A program made the translations under genes and the position numbers. A stretch of 64,000 nucleotides of DNA from Chrysoperla carnea (Eukaryota; Arthropoda; Insecta; Neuroptera; Chrysopidae), in NCBI RefSeq assembly GCF_905475395.1, contig NC_058339.1, forward strand, positions 48,493,172 to 48,557,171, read 5' to 3'. The notes under the pieces were generated by a model. That model was not told the origin of the DNA, did not search any database, and saw only the letters and a list, made by a program, of their open reading frames with translations. Shown in pieces: positions 48,301 to 54,200 of the stretch; position 1 is the first letter of the stretch; each line of letters opens with the position of its first letter.

Positions 48301-49285
48301 ACGGACCTTCGACGAATAATAATGACTTTTATGGGACTTCGAACTCACGACCAATGAATGACAATAACTTTTATGGAAATTCAAATAACCGACCCAATAG
48401 GCCTGGATTTATTGACTTAAGTAACCGACCTATGACTGACAGACCTCACGTTGACGACGAACAGTTCAGTTTCGTATACGGACAAGTAAGTAATCCAAAT
48501 TACGGAAGACCAACCCGACCTACAAATCAATATGACTATAACAATGATCCAAACTTTTACGGGGACAGACAGACCGACGATAAACCACGACCTATAATTA
48601 ATAATAATGAACAACCTGTGAAATTATTTTACATTGGTAATGTTTTACATAAAGTTAGAGATGGCGACAAACCTAGCGAGACCGAACAAAATCGTAAAAT
48701 AAATGATAAACAAACCACGTTTGTTAAAATATCTTCTGTTTCTGGTCATTATAATGACAAAGTTACCACAAAAAATGCTTATTTAAACATAAAAAATAAT
48801 TATCAAAAAGAAAATTTGGATGACGATGATTTAGAAATTGATGAAAGTTTACATCTTTACGAGGCACTTCAAGAAACTTTAGAGAAAAAAGAATTAGATA
48901 ATTCCAATAAAACGTAAGTATAGGACGTATTCACTTTATTTTAAGTAATGTATGAAAATTAATAAAACTCGCTGATAGCTAGTGCCCTCCCGCTTCACTA
49001 GACAATTCATAATGTATAGGTGTTATAAATTAGAAAGTACTCGTCAATGCCTTAGCCACAGTACACAAAAAGTTATATTGATAAAATAATCAAGTTTTGT
49101 ATAAATTTTAAGTTAATTTTATTATACAGTTTTTTATTTTATTTTCCAGCATAAACAATCAACAAGATAAATCCGGAACCACTACAGAAAATTTAAAAGA
49201 CAGAAGTAATAACGTTACAAAATTAATGACTTATAAAATGCTTCTTTCAAATGAAACAACTCAACCTCAAACTTTAAGAATTTAA
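15369..49285 (+). CDS. Secreted animal heme peroxidase with long Tyr/Arg-Pro-rich tail (11-exon model)
   Basis: Joining 15369-15373, 16633-17231, 18366-18926, 20586-20712, 43712-44186, 44249-44468, 45143-45436, 45507-45689, 46048-46200, 46291-48913 and 49150-49285 gives 1,791 codons and a stop; every junction is GT-AG and phase-matched. The protein has a signal peptide (about 1-25), a Ser/Thr/Asn-rich disordered region (about 26-430), a myeloperoxidase-family domain (about 460-1032) and a disordered tail (about 1033-1791). Catalytic residues visible are distal Gln553, Asp556 and His557 (WGQFIDHD), calcium loop TAYIDGSNIYG, Arg698 and Glu701 (GDGRISEQ), and proximal His802 (YRFGHSIV). Spacing of His557, Arg698 and His802 fits the family. 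The family uses hydrogen peroxide to oxidise tyrosines or halides. A role in cuticle, chorion or matrix cross-linking is inferred. The nearest named relatives are probably insect chorion-peroxidase-like or CG42331-like proteins; I am not sure enough to give a symbol. Confidence 0.85.
15795..16360 (+). repeat. Repeat family B copy 1 (TIR element plus flank)
   Basis: It begins ttaagatagtacgaacacca and has cgaaagctaaataatt, ttactccagatatcgaaaaa and cacaacaggtttttttt. An inverted version of the start lies near 16120-16150 (ccgtgcccatacattcttaa). The sequence continues through aaggttttaacttta to tcagaattgattcagactta. The same order occurs at 31.72-32.30 kb. It overlaps the first peroxidase intron. 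Confidence 0.6.
16633..17231 (+). CDS. Peroxidase exon 2: signal peptide and disordered N-terminal region
   Basis: The acceptor is ttttgtttcag with branch-like ctaat upstream; the donor is GAAG|gtaagc. It encodes a hydrophobic segment (YIFVTIEAWGILFIIT) followed by Ser/Thr/Asn-rich sequence with many NxS/T sites. The end joins exon 3 to give Gly across the junction (NSMEG|NRP). Confidence 0.75.
17232..18365 (+). other. Peroxidase intron 2
   Basis: The GT-AG boundaries are gtaagc and ttatttccag. Around 17570-17700 it carries a stretch (ccaatgttaaatatgcctac, ttcagaattgatttagactt) shared with 16280-16350 and 32160-32300, so a dispersed repeat fragment lies inside. Nothing else is recognisable. 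Confidence 0.7.
18366..18926 (+). CDS. Peroxidase exon 3: Asn/Thr-rich N-terminal region
   Basis: Acceptor ttatttccag, donor GAAGG|gtaagt. It encodes about 187 residues with a Thr-rich mucin-like run (TTTESPLRTTSTIATPPTQQ) and an acidic helical end (LAREVERLELKEIEDAAEYG). Junctions give Gly codons at both ends. No domain is known for this part. Confidence 0.8.
18927..20585 (+). other. Peroxidase intron 3
   Basis: Starts gtaagt and ends ttttttaaag. From about 19690 to about 20570 it is filled by a copy of dispersed repeat family A, which stops about 15 bp before exon 4. The rest (18.95-19.69 kb) shows nothing recognisable. Confidence 0.7.
19685..20571 (+). repeat. Dispersed repeat family A, longest copy
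   Basis: Starts near tatatgaaatatacatcatg, has cccaagtttgtacc, acaaaattttggttta, cataaaatcacctaat, gtctttcctc-type middle DNA, attcaaaaac, tttttatagagtgctcagga, ccgtaggac, attgttttcccgtgagggtg and ends near cagggtatatcaacaattaa and attgtttattttcagttg. The same block order occurs at 29.1-30.55 kb and, inverted, at 37.86-38.33 and 44.88-45.11 kb. There is no coding capacity; the class is unknown. Confidence 0.6.
20586..20712 (+). CDS. Peroxidase exon 4
   Basis: Acceptor ttttttaaag, donor GCA|gtaagt. It encodes GLWLEKDNPAHFVASFNAQQ and then an Ala/Lys-rich helix ending TTKLALQ. It was recovered by phase matching to both neighbours and is too short to stand alone as an open frame. Such a helical stretch just before the catalytic domain is common in insect peroxidases with long N-terminal regions. 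Confidence 0.8.
21226..21661 (+). mobile_element. Non-autonomous Helitron-like element
   Basis: The 5' start TCTATATATTATAAATGCG is typical of insect Helitrons. It is followed by aagtaagcatgtttgtttgt and acgctttcccgttaaaac. The 3' end has CCCAGCGAACCGCGTGGG (a small hairpin) and then tatcattCTAG before T, matching the CTRR end rule. It is about 436 bp without coding. A CTCTAT microsatellite lies just upstream. Confidence 0.6.
21672..21985. other. Composition-distinct island after the Helitron-like end
   Basis: About 300 bp with higher GC and overlapping open frames on both strands (99 codons minus, 60 codons plus), directly after the Helitron-like 3' end. I recognise no domain. It could be decayed transposon coding DNA, an old gene fragment or chance. 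Confidence 0.3.
22610..24720. repeat. Four ~110-bp modules in alternating orientation (family C)
   Basis: Modules lie at about 22690-22820 (minus), 23400-23535 (plus), 24230-24330 (minus) and 24480-24600 (plus). Shared features are a start like cgtagaaagaagtttggtaa, aagaagccactcac, agtttcaagcatgtat, aacaaag and tcccacggtcta. Two open frames inside share residues like THEVSSMY and THKVSSMY because the DNA is repeated, not because a gene is conserved. Confidence 0.55.
22985..23240 (-). mobile_element. Second Helitron-like copy, inverted and 3' truncated
   Basis: On the minus strand it reads atataaat-type start, tgaaagtaagcatgtttgtt, gttacgctttcacactaaaa, then aatggtttttaatgaaattg and tataaagatatattaaaaaa. 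It matches 21.23-21.46 kb in reverse orientation. The CTAG end is missing. Together with the first copy it forms a large imperfect inverted repeat. Confidence 0.55.
24955..25660 (+). repeat. Direct repeat pair and a LINE-tail copy
   Basis: Near-identical segments lie at about 24961-25040 and 25566-25640 (ttaggtgattcgatttaaat, gatagaccaatgctt, caagagac). Between them, 25280-25415 is a copy of the LINE tail: cagctccaaatggttcatgg, ggtatcacaacggaccctat, cccaccccaggacagccact, ctaacctaacc. Confidence 0.5.
27274..27905 (+). pseudogene. LINE retrotransposon remnant: RNase H fragment and 3' tail
   Basis: Two in-frame stretches are recognisable. About 27280-27360 reads SIDITIFTDSRAAQKSF (the ITIFTDSQAA block of the RNase H of I/Jockey/R1-type LINEs). 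About 27390-27460 reads MIWVTGYRDIPGNYEVHEL, a decayed WVPGHxGIPGNExADEL. Frameshifts and stops separate them. The tail 27780-27905 (cggctccaaatagttcatgg ... cagccactctaacctaaa) matches copies at 25.28 and 32.42 kb. This is a dead element. Confidence 0.65.
29095..29245 (+). repeat. Dispersed repeat family A, 3' part copy
   Basis: Contains taaaccgttagacataaaac, gtgttccttataaa, ataaacaacttttgcttgaa and ttcgtaaacatcactgttta followed by cccgtgagagcgcaaatta. It lies immediately before the next, more complete family A copy. Confidence 0.55.
29642..30397. mobile_element. Non-autonomous hAT transposon (MITE) with 8-bp target duplication
   Basis: The element body is 29650-30389 (740 bp). Perfect 15-bp terminal inverted repeats read CAGGGCCGGATTAAC. 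The 8-bp direct duplication TTCGTAAA lies at 29642-29649 and 30390-30397. Subterminal GC-rich stretches (ggggcccccgattttagggg; gggcccccaaattgatgg) are also inverted. It has no transposase frame. The TSD length and CAGGG ends are diagnostic of hAT. It inserted into an older repeat. Confidence 0.9.
29961..30123. repeat. 35-bp tandem repeat, ~4.7 copies, inside the hAT MITE
   Basis: Units start at 29961, 29996, 30031, 30066 and 30101 and share aatacagtttaaatacgctg followed by ctatac and a ccaaacac-like end. The copies differ by a few bases. Subterminal tandem arrays of this kind are known in hAT and MITE elements and may bind transposase. Confidence 0.8.
31718..32300 (+). repeat. Repeat family B copy 2 (TIR element plus flank)
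   Basis: The ends taaggtagtacgagcaccaa (about 31722) and the inverted gtgctcgcacatccttaatt (about 32023-32042) are imperfect TIRs. The inside has cgaaatatcgaaagctaaat and ttactccagatatcgaaaaa. Downstream homology with the 15.8-kb copy continues to about 32290 (tcagaattaatttagactta). A shorter part is at 17.57-17.69 kb. Confidence 0.6.
32415..32535 (-). repeat. LINE-tail copy, inverted
   Basis: On the minus strand: gctattcttaaacagctcca, acggttcatggagtagaag, ggtatcacaacgggccctat, ggtataagtggtcccatcct. It matches the tails at 25.28 and 27.78 kb but lacks the taacctaacc end. Confidence 0.55.
35140..35527. repeat. Long palindromic foldback (MITE-like)
   Basis: Left end tagtctaacagcatagagaa ... 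caatattgggagagctgcgt; right end read in reverse gives tagtctaacaaccccgagaa ... gatattgaaagagctgagct. Inner arms atatctacctttttcat and atgaaaaagggtagatat also pair. Most of the 388 bp can fold on itself, with about 80% pairing by eye. There is no obvious target duplication. Confidence 0.6.
36575..36598. repeat. Perfect 24-bp palindrome
   Basis: AATAGAAGTCTT followed directly by AAGACTTCTATT, with no loop. It lies about 60 bp before the left end of the mariner derivative. A near-palindrome (aacacgtaaaatttacgtgtt, one central base) is at about 36173-36193. Confidence 0.7.
36661..37293 (+). mobile_element. Mariner transposon deletion derivative
   Basis: Ends: gaggaccata on the left and ttggtcctctg on the right are inverted, with TA next to both. 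An N-terminal start at 36757 reads MNRLRPKQSLQIVEIF, typical of mariner transposases, and stops after 23 codons. From 36858 a C-terminal block reads PRS*DLTPLDFFFLSYVKSL, the decayed 'DLTPxDYFLWGYVKSLV' block. The catalytic centre between them is deleted and stops are present, so it cannot make transposase. Confidence 0.75.
37855..38330 (-). repeat. Dispersed repeat family A copy, inverted
   Basis: On the plus strand: gccactagttgaagctacct, tgcgccctcacgggtaaaca, gtgacgtttacgaaaaattt, ctaacggtttaaaagacgca, tcactttttacgtcctgagc, ccggaaatggactaattacg, ttttatgaacacctatacca. These are the reverse complements of the 29.2-29.6 kb blocks. Confidence 0.6.
39540..40200. repeat. Transposon remnant with a 24-bp tandem duplication
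   Basis: ggagccttcggcagtggggc occurs twice in tandem (39566-39589 and 39590-39611). Further on, ggactgtgaatctaaaccat and aaatcggtccgtccgtttc resemble conserved non-coding blocks in insect transposons. The class is not determined. Confidence 0.4.
43712..44186 (+). CDS. Peroxidase exon 5: start of catalytic domain, distal heme side
   Basis: Acceptor ttaaattccag, donor ATATG|gtaggt. It encodes the family-typical KYRTADGTCNN motif, QYQDGIQSVRRS-like sequence and MLMQWGQFIDHDVTQSAQ with distal Gln553, heme-linking Asp556 and distal His557. CC-containing RCCLNGG is the usual next block. Confidence 0.9.
44249..44468 (+). CDS. Peroxidase exon 6: calcium-binding loop
   Basis: Acceptor taatttag, donor GATG|gtaagg. 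It encodes HPDCLPIAVPPFDP, then RSAPASRFDC and TAYIDGSNIYGSS, the Ca-binding loop of animal peroxidases. Confidence 0.9.
44469..45142 (+). other. Peroxidase intron 6, with an inverted family A copy
   Basis: Boundaries gtaagg and gctaatttag. From about 44885 to 45110 it carries ctctaacggtttacaagatg, gctcatttacgaactcgacc, tcactttttaagtcctaagc and gttatcgtgatcacagacgg, the reverse of family A. The repeat ends about 35 bp before exon 7. Confidence 0.75.
44885..45110 (-). repeat. Dispersed repeat family A copy, inverted
   Basis: The minus-strand order matches 29.4-29.6 kb: cataaagtcacctaaaaagt, ccattttcggttgtccgtct, gtgatcacgataactcaaaa, ttataqcga-like tatagcgagcttaggactta, gaggtcgagttcgtaaatga, taggtcaagcgggtcctggg. 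Confidence 0.6.
45143..45436 (+). CDS. Peroxidase exon 7: heme Arg/Glu motif
   Basis: Acceptor gctaatttag, donor TTTAG|gtaaaa. It encodes CFQSGDGRISEQPGLTAMG, with Arg698 and heme-linking Glu701, and VWVRQHNLIATKL. The Met next to the Glu in myeloperoxidase is Gln here, as in many non-vertebrate members. Confidence 0.9.
45507..45689 (+). CDS. Peroxidase exon 8: proximal histidine
   Basis: Acceptor ttaaaattag, donor AACA|gtaagt. It encodes PEVMNLFGLQLL and FAAAAYRFGHSIVQHSFIR with the proximal heme ligand His802. Confidence 0.9.
45690..46047 (+). other. Peroxidase intron 8
   Basis: A 358-bp AT-rich intron, gtaagt to attttttag. Nothing recognisable lies inside; an antisense open frame here has no motif. 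Confidence 0.75.
46048..46200 (+). CDS. Peroxidase exon 9
   Basis: Acceptor tattttttag, donor TCAC|gtaagt. It encodes NVTLHEEPNNVENIW, RSVDRILLGMCNQPSQ and FISVELTNRLFQTSR, the conserved block before the RGRDHG segment. Confidence 0.9.
46291..48913 (+). CDS. Peroxidase exon 10: end of catalytic domain and repeat tail
   Basis: Acceptor aaaaatttag, donor AAAAC|gtaagt, 2.6 kb. It starts FSFGMDLAAINIQRGRDHG, the most conserved animal peroxidase block, and completes the domain by about residue 1032 (SCLDPILNSFDL). Beyond this is a low-complexity tail: acidic/Thr part, His cluster (residues 1298-1311), a 22-residue tandem repeat (about 1370-1452), then irregular NRP/RPT motifs rich in Tyr, Asn, Asp and Gly. 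No introns interrupt the tail. Confidence 0.92.
47778..48029 (+). repeat. 66-bp (22-residue) tandem repeat in the peroxidase tail
   Basis: Units at 47778-47843, 47844-47909, 47910-47969 and 47970-48029 encode NGYNDNDYNYNRPITQRP with or without LPPQ (22, 22, 20 and 20 residues). Each unit has three to four Tyr and two Arg-Pro pairs. Length changes are in frame. Confidence 0.9.
49150..49285 (+). CDS. Peroxidase last exon
   Basis: Acceptor ttttattttccag; the phase (AC plus C) gives Thr. It encodes TINNQQDKSGTTTENLKDRS and ends TLRI stop at 49283-49285. It has several NxT glycosylation sites and no cysteine. If the donor at 48914 is not used, the previous exon stops at once (TAA in gtaagt frame). 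Confidence 0.8.
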
Positions 49286-49420
49286 TCAACTTTAAGCTGA
49301 TTACTTAGTGCGTTATTTATTTATTATTTATTTGTGTTTTTTTTTCTTGTTATATTTATTCTATAAATTATTTTGTCTGACTGTGATCAACTTTTGAAAT
49401 GACTGATTTTTTTGAAATTA

Positions 49421-49426
49421 AATAAA
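49421..49426 (+). terminator. Poly(A) signal of the peroxidase gene
   Basis: AATAAA about 136 bases after the stop codon. It is the first canonical signal downstream and is followed by T-rich DNA. Confidence 0.6.
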
Positions 49427-50079
49427 AACTATTTTTTGACATTTTTGACTTAATATTTGGCATGACATTCCTACTTTACCATATTTGACTTCTACTGACA
49501 AAAACCAAAATAAATCGATATTTGAAAAACATTCCATACGTTGACAAATTATTGACTAGTAAATTCTTCTTCTAAATTTTTGAATTATATAACTGACCCC
49601 AATACTATACAAACCTTGTACTATAAATTTTAAATTAAACTAAACGTATAAACCTGTATTTTAAAAAAAAATTAATTCCAAAACTATGATTGACAAAAGC
49701 TTAACATGCTTTAAGAGTTGTTTTGGTGTGGGAATGTGAATTTGGGTAATATTTATTCTAATTTTAAAAAATCTACTTAAAAAATACATGAGGGAAAATT
49801 TAACAGCAATATTAGGAATTTTAGAATTTTATGAAAAATACGTTATTTTCAATCATGGTTTAATTTCATTATTGTCAATATTTGATTTAGAAAGTGTTTA
49901 CACCTTCGATGTGGAGGGATTCCTGTATACCTACTTATTTTTAAAAATTTTAAATAAAATATGAATATTTTAAATGTAAATTTTGTGTGTAAAAATATTT
50001 TATTATGTTAAATATATTTTTATAATTGTTTTTATAAGTTTTTATTTATATATATGACTTTAAAACTAAATTTCTAAAG

Positions 50080-50217
50080 ATGAGATGTTCTTTTTGTGAT
50101 AATAAGCCAACATTAAAACAGAAAAGAAGACTGGCTGATGGAATGAGTTTTATTTGTATTTTCCCGTTTTATCGCTGTATCTACCTAAATAAATATTGCA
50201 AGACTTGTAAGTATTAA
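50080..50217 (+). pseudogene. 45-codon zinc-ribbon-like ORF, possible Merlin/ISXO2-type transposase remnant
   Basis: Begins MRCSFCDNKPTLKQKRRLAD, then GMSFIC and ends with YCKTCKY. The CxxC ... DG ... C ... CxxC pattern resembles the N-terminal zinc ribbon of Merlin-type (IS1595/ISXO2-like) transposases. No DDE domain follows. This is either a short decayed transposon piece or chance. Confidence 0.3.
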
Positions 50218-51070
50218 CAACTACTGCTATAAACAGTTTAACTAATCGCGCCTAGTGAATCGAATAAAACTAATACAACGAATAATCGATGTTAAAAACT
50301 TTTTTCATCAATATAAGTTGTCAGTGGTGAATTTATCAATAGGCCAAATAGTACAAATAATGTAAGTAATAATAAAAAACTCTTTTCCTATTTAGTTATG
50401 GAACAGCCTGATCAGAAGTGACGATTGGCAAAAGCTTTTCAAGACATTGTGTTAACTCTCCATAATGATCCATACTTTAATTAAATTTACCTTGACTTAG
50501 AGAATGTCAATCGACTTACAAAATATTTTGAATTTTTTGACACTTTGCCCATAGCGAGACAACAACCTTAATATTTAATTGACATTTTTAATATCCCTCC
50601 CTTTGACTCCAGCATAAAGTGGGTAATATTTTTGGTCTATTACAAAGTGTTAGTCTGCTACAAAAATGCGCATGTAAAATAGGTCAAAATGTCCAATAAC
50701 TTTTTATATTACAATTTTTAAATTGCCACCAATTCAAGTTGATCTGGGTTAGAAGGGGTTATGAAATATTGGCGGATTGTGGCCAATAAACCAAGCCTAA
50801 ATCGAAAAAAGTAACCGAAAATTTTGTACTAAATTTTATCAGTAAAATTTGGTATTACCTACATATAAAGCTCCTTTTTTTTTGAAACACCTTGTCAAGT
50901 TATTAGCAGCATATTATGAAAATGAAATGTAATAAAATGATTATATATTAAATTATTAGAGTCATTACGAACAAGAAAACAAAAAACTTTTTTAAAATGA
51001 TTTTTTTTACATATATTTATAATAGTTACATTATAATTAATTGCTTATCATACAACAATATTTCTTAACA

Positions 51071-51087
51071 TTTATTTACTATTTATT
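51071..51087 (-). terminator. Poly(A) signals of trio
   Basis: TTTATT on the plus strand at 51071-51076 and 51082-51087, i.e. two AATAAA signals about 70-90 bases after the trio stop codon. Confidence 0.5.
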
Positions 51088-51157
51088 TATAAGTATACTC
51101 TTATATACAGTCATAAAACTAATTAAAAGAATATATAGAAAAATTAATTAATGTTTT

Positions 51158-51271
51158 TTAATCATTTAAACTAAGGTTATGTAACGGTGATCTTGGAACA
51201 CTGCTAGATGGTTGTCGTCTTTCTACAAATGCTAAAAGACGTGTTGATGGTATTATACATGGGGCGGTATC
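51158..51271 (-). CDS. trio: trio last exon: C-terminal tail
   Basis: Acceptor ttttttcag; it encodes [20 protein letters not shown] and ends NLSLND stop. TSRLxxFIERRKH closes vertebrate Trio and Kalirin, so this exon is very likely real although it has only 37 codons. Confidence 0.85.
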   Translation of the reverse strand, partial: DTAPCIIPSTRLLAFVERRQPSSSVPRSPLHNLSLND

Positions 51272-54200
51272 CTGAAAAAATAATTTTAAAAATTTTCATT
51301 AAAATTTGTGAGGAGAGTGGTACAAAAAGATTAAAATGGGGTGAACAATTTTTGAGATATAGCCTAAAATAATGTGCGGAAATCTTTTATCGGAGTGATT
51401 CTGGAGATATATCTGAAAATAACCATCTCATCTAAGTTAATCCAAACTCTAAATAATCCAAAGAAACAAATGTTGTATGAGGTATTAACTAAAGAAATTG
51501 ATTTTCTTTCCATACAAACAATCTTTTAAAGGAAAGGGAAGTACATTAGTACATTGCATTATTTCAGACTACTCTTGGGTTACAAGAATATCAAGATTAC
51601 TTACATTAACTATCCAAGGAGATTCTAAACATTTTGTTATGGTAATTCGTTTTTCGGGTTGCAGTATAAGTAACTGACGAATTAATTCTTTAGCATCATC
51701 TGATACTCCTGAGAAATAATCATCAGGAAAACAATAATCACATTTTAATACATTCGATGTAGTTTCTTCATCTGAATCATCTAAAAACGGCGATAAACCA
51801 CTTAACATTACATAAATCAAAACACCAAATGACCACATATCACTTGGACATCCTTTAGGACTTTCTGGATTTCTTAATGCAGTTATACATTCGGGTGCGG
51901 TACATTCTATACAAGCTGGTGGTTCGGGAAGTCCTACAGCCGCTCCTAAATCAATTAATTTTACATTCGGTGTTGATCCAGAATTATCAACTATCACATT
52001 TTCTGGCCGTAAATCACGATGAGCAATGTTTCGTAAATGTAACCAAGATAGCGCACCGGCTAGTTGTCTAGATAAAAATGAAACTTCACCTTCAGTGTAT
52101 TCAGTACAACGACATAAATATTCTAAGATAGGAGGGCCCCGAATTCTAAAAAAATTAAATAATTGAATATCAGTATTTTATTTCAAAATTAAAATTTGTT
52201 TTCTTATAGTACTGCACCTATCCTCCAAAAAATTTCTGTGGAAAAAACTTTTGCTTAGTGGATTTGAACCGATAATCAAATCATTGCCTTTTAGGATTTG
52301 GACTGAGTTAAGCTGCAGTACTATATAAAAGTAAAATAACTTACAATTCCATAACAATTGTGTCCATTCCAGGCCTTGGTGCATGCTCAAACATTGCCAG
52401 AGCTCTTAATAAATTTTGATGTTCTGTCGATGATAATAAACTATATTCAGAGTGTGTGGCCGATCTTGACCTTCTAGCTCGCCATGCTTGTTTTAAAGCA
52501 ACTTTTTGGCCAGTACCACGATCAGTTGCAGCACGGACTACACTATAACGTCCACGTCCTAATTCTTCACCTTCTGCATAACGTCGATGAAATTGTTCTT
52601 GAGCTCGTCGACTACTATCTGCTGGCGGTAATGCAACCGCTGCACTAGGTTGTCCACCATTTACACGAAACGTATAACTTGTACCAGGAATTAAATGTTC
52701 GACTAAATAATGCCCACTTCTTGGACCTCCAACAGCAGATTGCCAATGTGCTGTACCCGCTTCACAATATTCAACATGCCATTTATCTGAATTTCTATAC
52801 ATCTCGCTGGCATAGCTTAGAGCCACACTTGAACAAGTAACTACTTCAGCCTGAAGATGTTTTGATGGAATTATATTGAGATTTGCAACACATTGGACAG
52901 TTCCACTATCATTTGCTATGGTACATTGATAAATGCCAGAATCGGATTCATGGCAATTTTTTATGAGCAATGTTGCAATTCCATTCATTAATGTCATTTG
53001 AATTCGATCATTTGATCGAAGAACTATTGGATTTGGTTCTATTTTCCTCCAAGTTACATATAAATCATTTGTCCACGATTCTAATTTACATTCAATTACA
53101 GCATCAGAATTAGCTGATGCAATCACATCTGTTGGTTTTGATGCTAAATGTGGGCGACCCTTTAAAAGTAAGTAAATATAATTATTGCTTTAGAAACGAT
53201 TGTTAAAGAAAATCTACAGAATTAATTCGGTGTCACAAATCTAAAAAATGTGAGGCGATTGTTTTTTTAGATTGAAAGTCAGTTACGGTTAGTCTATGGC
53301 TGAACTGTGTCAGTCTGTTGCATATACCTTATACGACCGCTGACAAGTTTTAGTTAAATGCACAAGAAAATTGAAAATTTTCTGTTTCTGCTTGTCGAAA
53401 ACGCATATCATTTGAACGGAAAATATTTTTTTGTATAAATGGACATATTTTTTGAATACAGTACACTTCTACTTACTGGAGGATCAGTATCTGACCATCT
53501 TCTACTAATTGAATTGCGAAATCCTTGTAAAAGCCCAGGACGACTGTTTGGTTTTCGAGAAAGTTTATTTGGTTGGTTTGGAACAGATTGAGTTTTTCTT
53601 AGCGATGGACTCCAATTGTTTGATAAATCACTTGCCGATAAACTGTTTATTCAAATAAAAATAAAAATAAAAAAAATAAAATTTAAAAGAACGTAAAACA
53701 AAATAAAAATAAAAAAGATAAACTAGACCCCAAAATGATTTTAATGATCCACAAGACATAAAACAAATGAAAAAAATGATGATGATGATGATGAGTGGTG
53801 AATGATCAATTTTGGTTTTTATAAGTTATTAATTTTTTTGTATTCACTTGTGAATGAAATTTAAAAAATATTGCTAAAAACTACATAGACTGCAGAATGT
53901 CTTTATATTCAAAAATTAGAAACCTCTAAAATTATCAGTGTTTTTCTTCTAATTTATGCATGAATAATACACATAAACCTTCCTCTTTATCTTTTAAAAA
54001 CACTACTACAAATTCCGTTGTGTAGTTTTAAAGATCTAAGCATACACAGGGACAGGCAGTGGGAAGCGACTTTGTTTTATACTATGTAGTGATGATGATA
54101 TCAGAAATATCATCTTTATTGATGATGATAAGGCATCGAATCTTTTTATTATCTCACGAGGAATTATTGCAATTTTACCTCTAATCGGCTTATTTCTTGT

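Larger units (their letters stand above)
49286..51157. other. Convergent intergenic region
   Basis: About 1.9 kb between the two stop codons. It holds a poly(A) signal for each gene and a 45-codon zinc-ribbon-like ORF at 50080. The rest is AT-rich with nothing recognisable. Confidence 0.7.

Noticed and set aside
51569..51604. Stop at 51569-51571 as the main end of Trio
   Set aside because: A perfect donor precedes it and the next exon encodes the conserved ERR tail.
53776..53793. GAT/ATC triplet run as a coding Asp/Ile repeat
   Set aside because: It lies in the trio intron and stops occur on both sides; a simple microsatellite.
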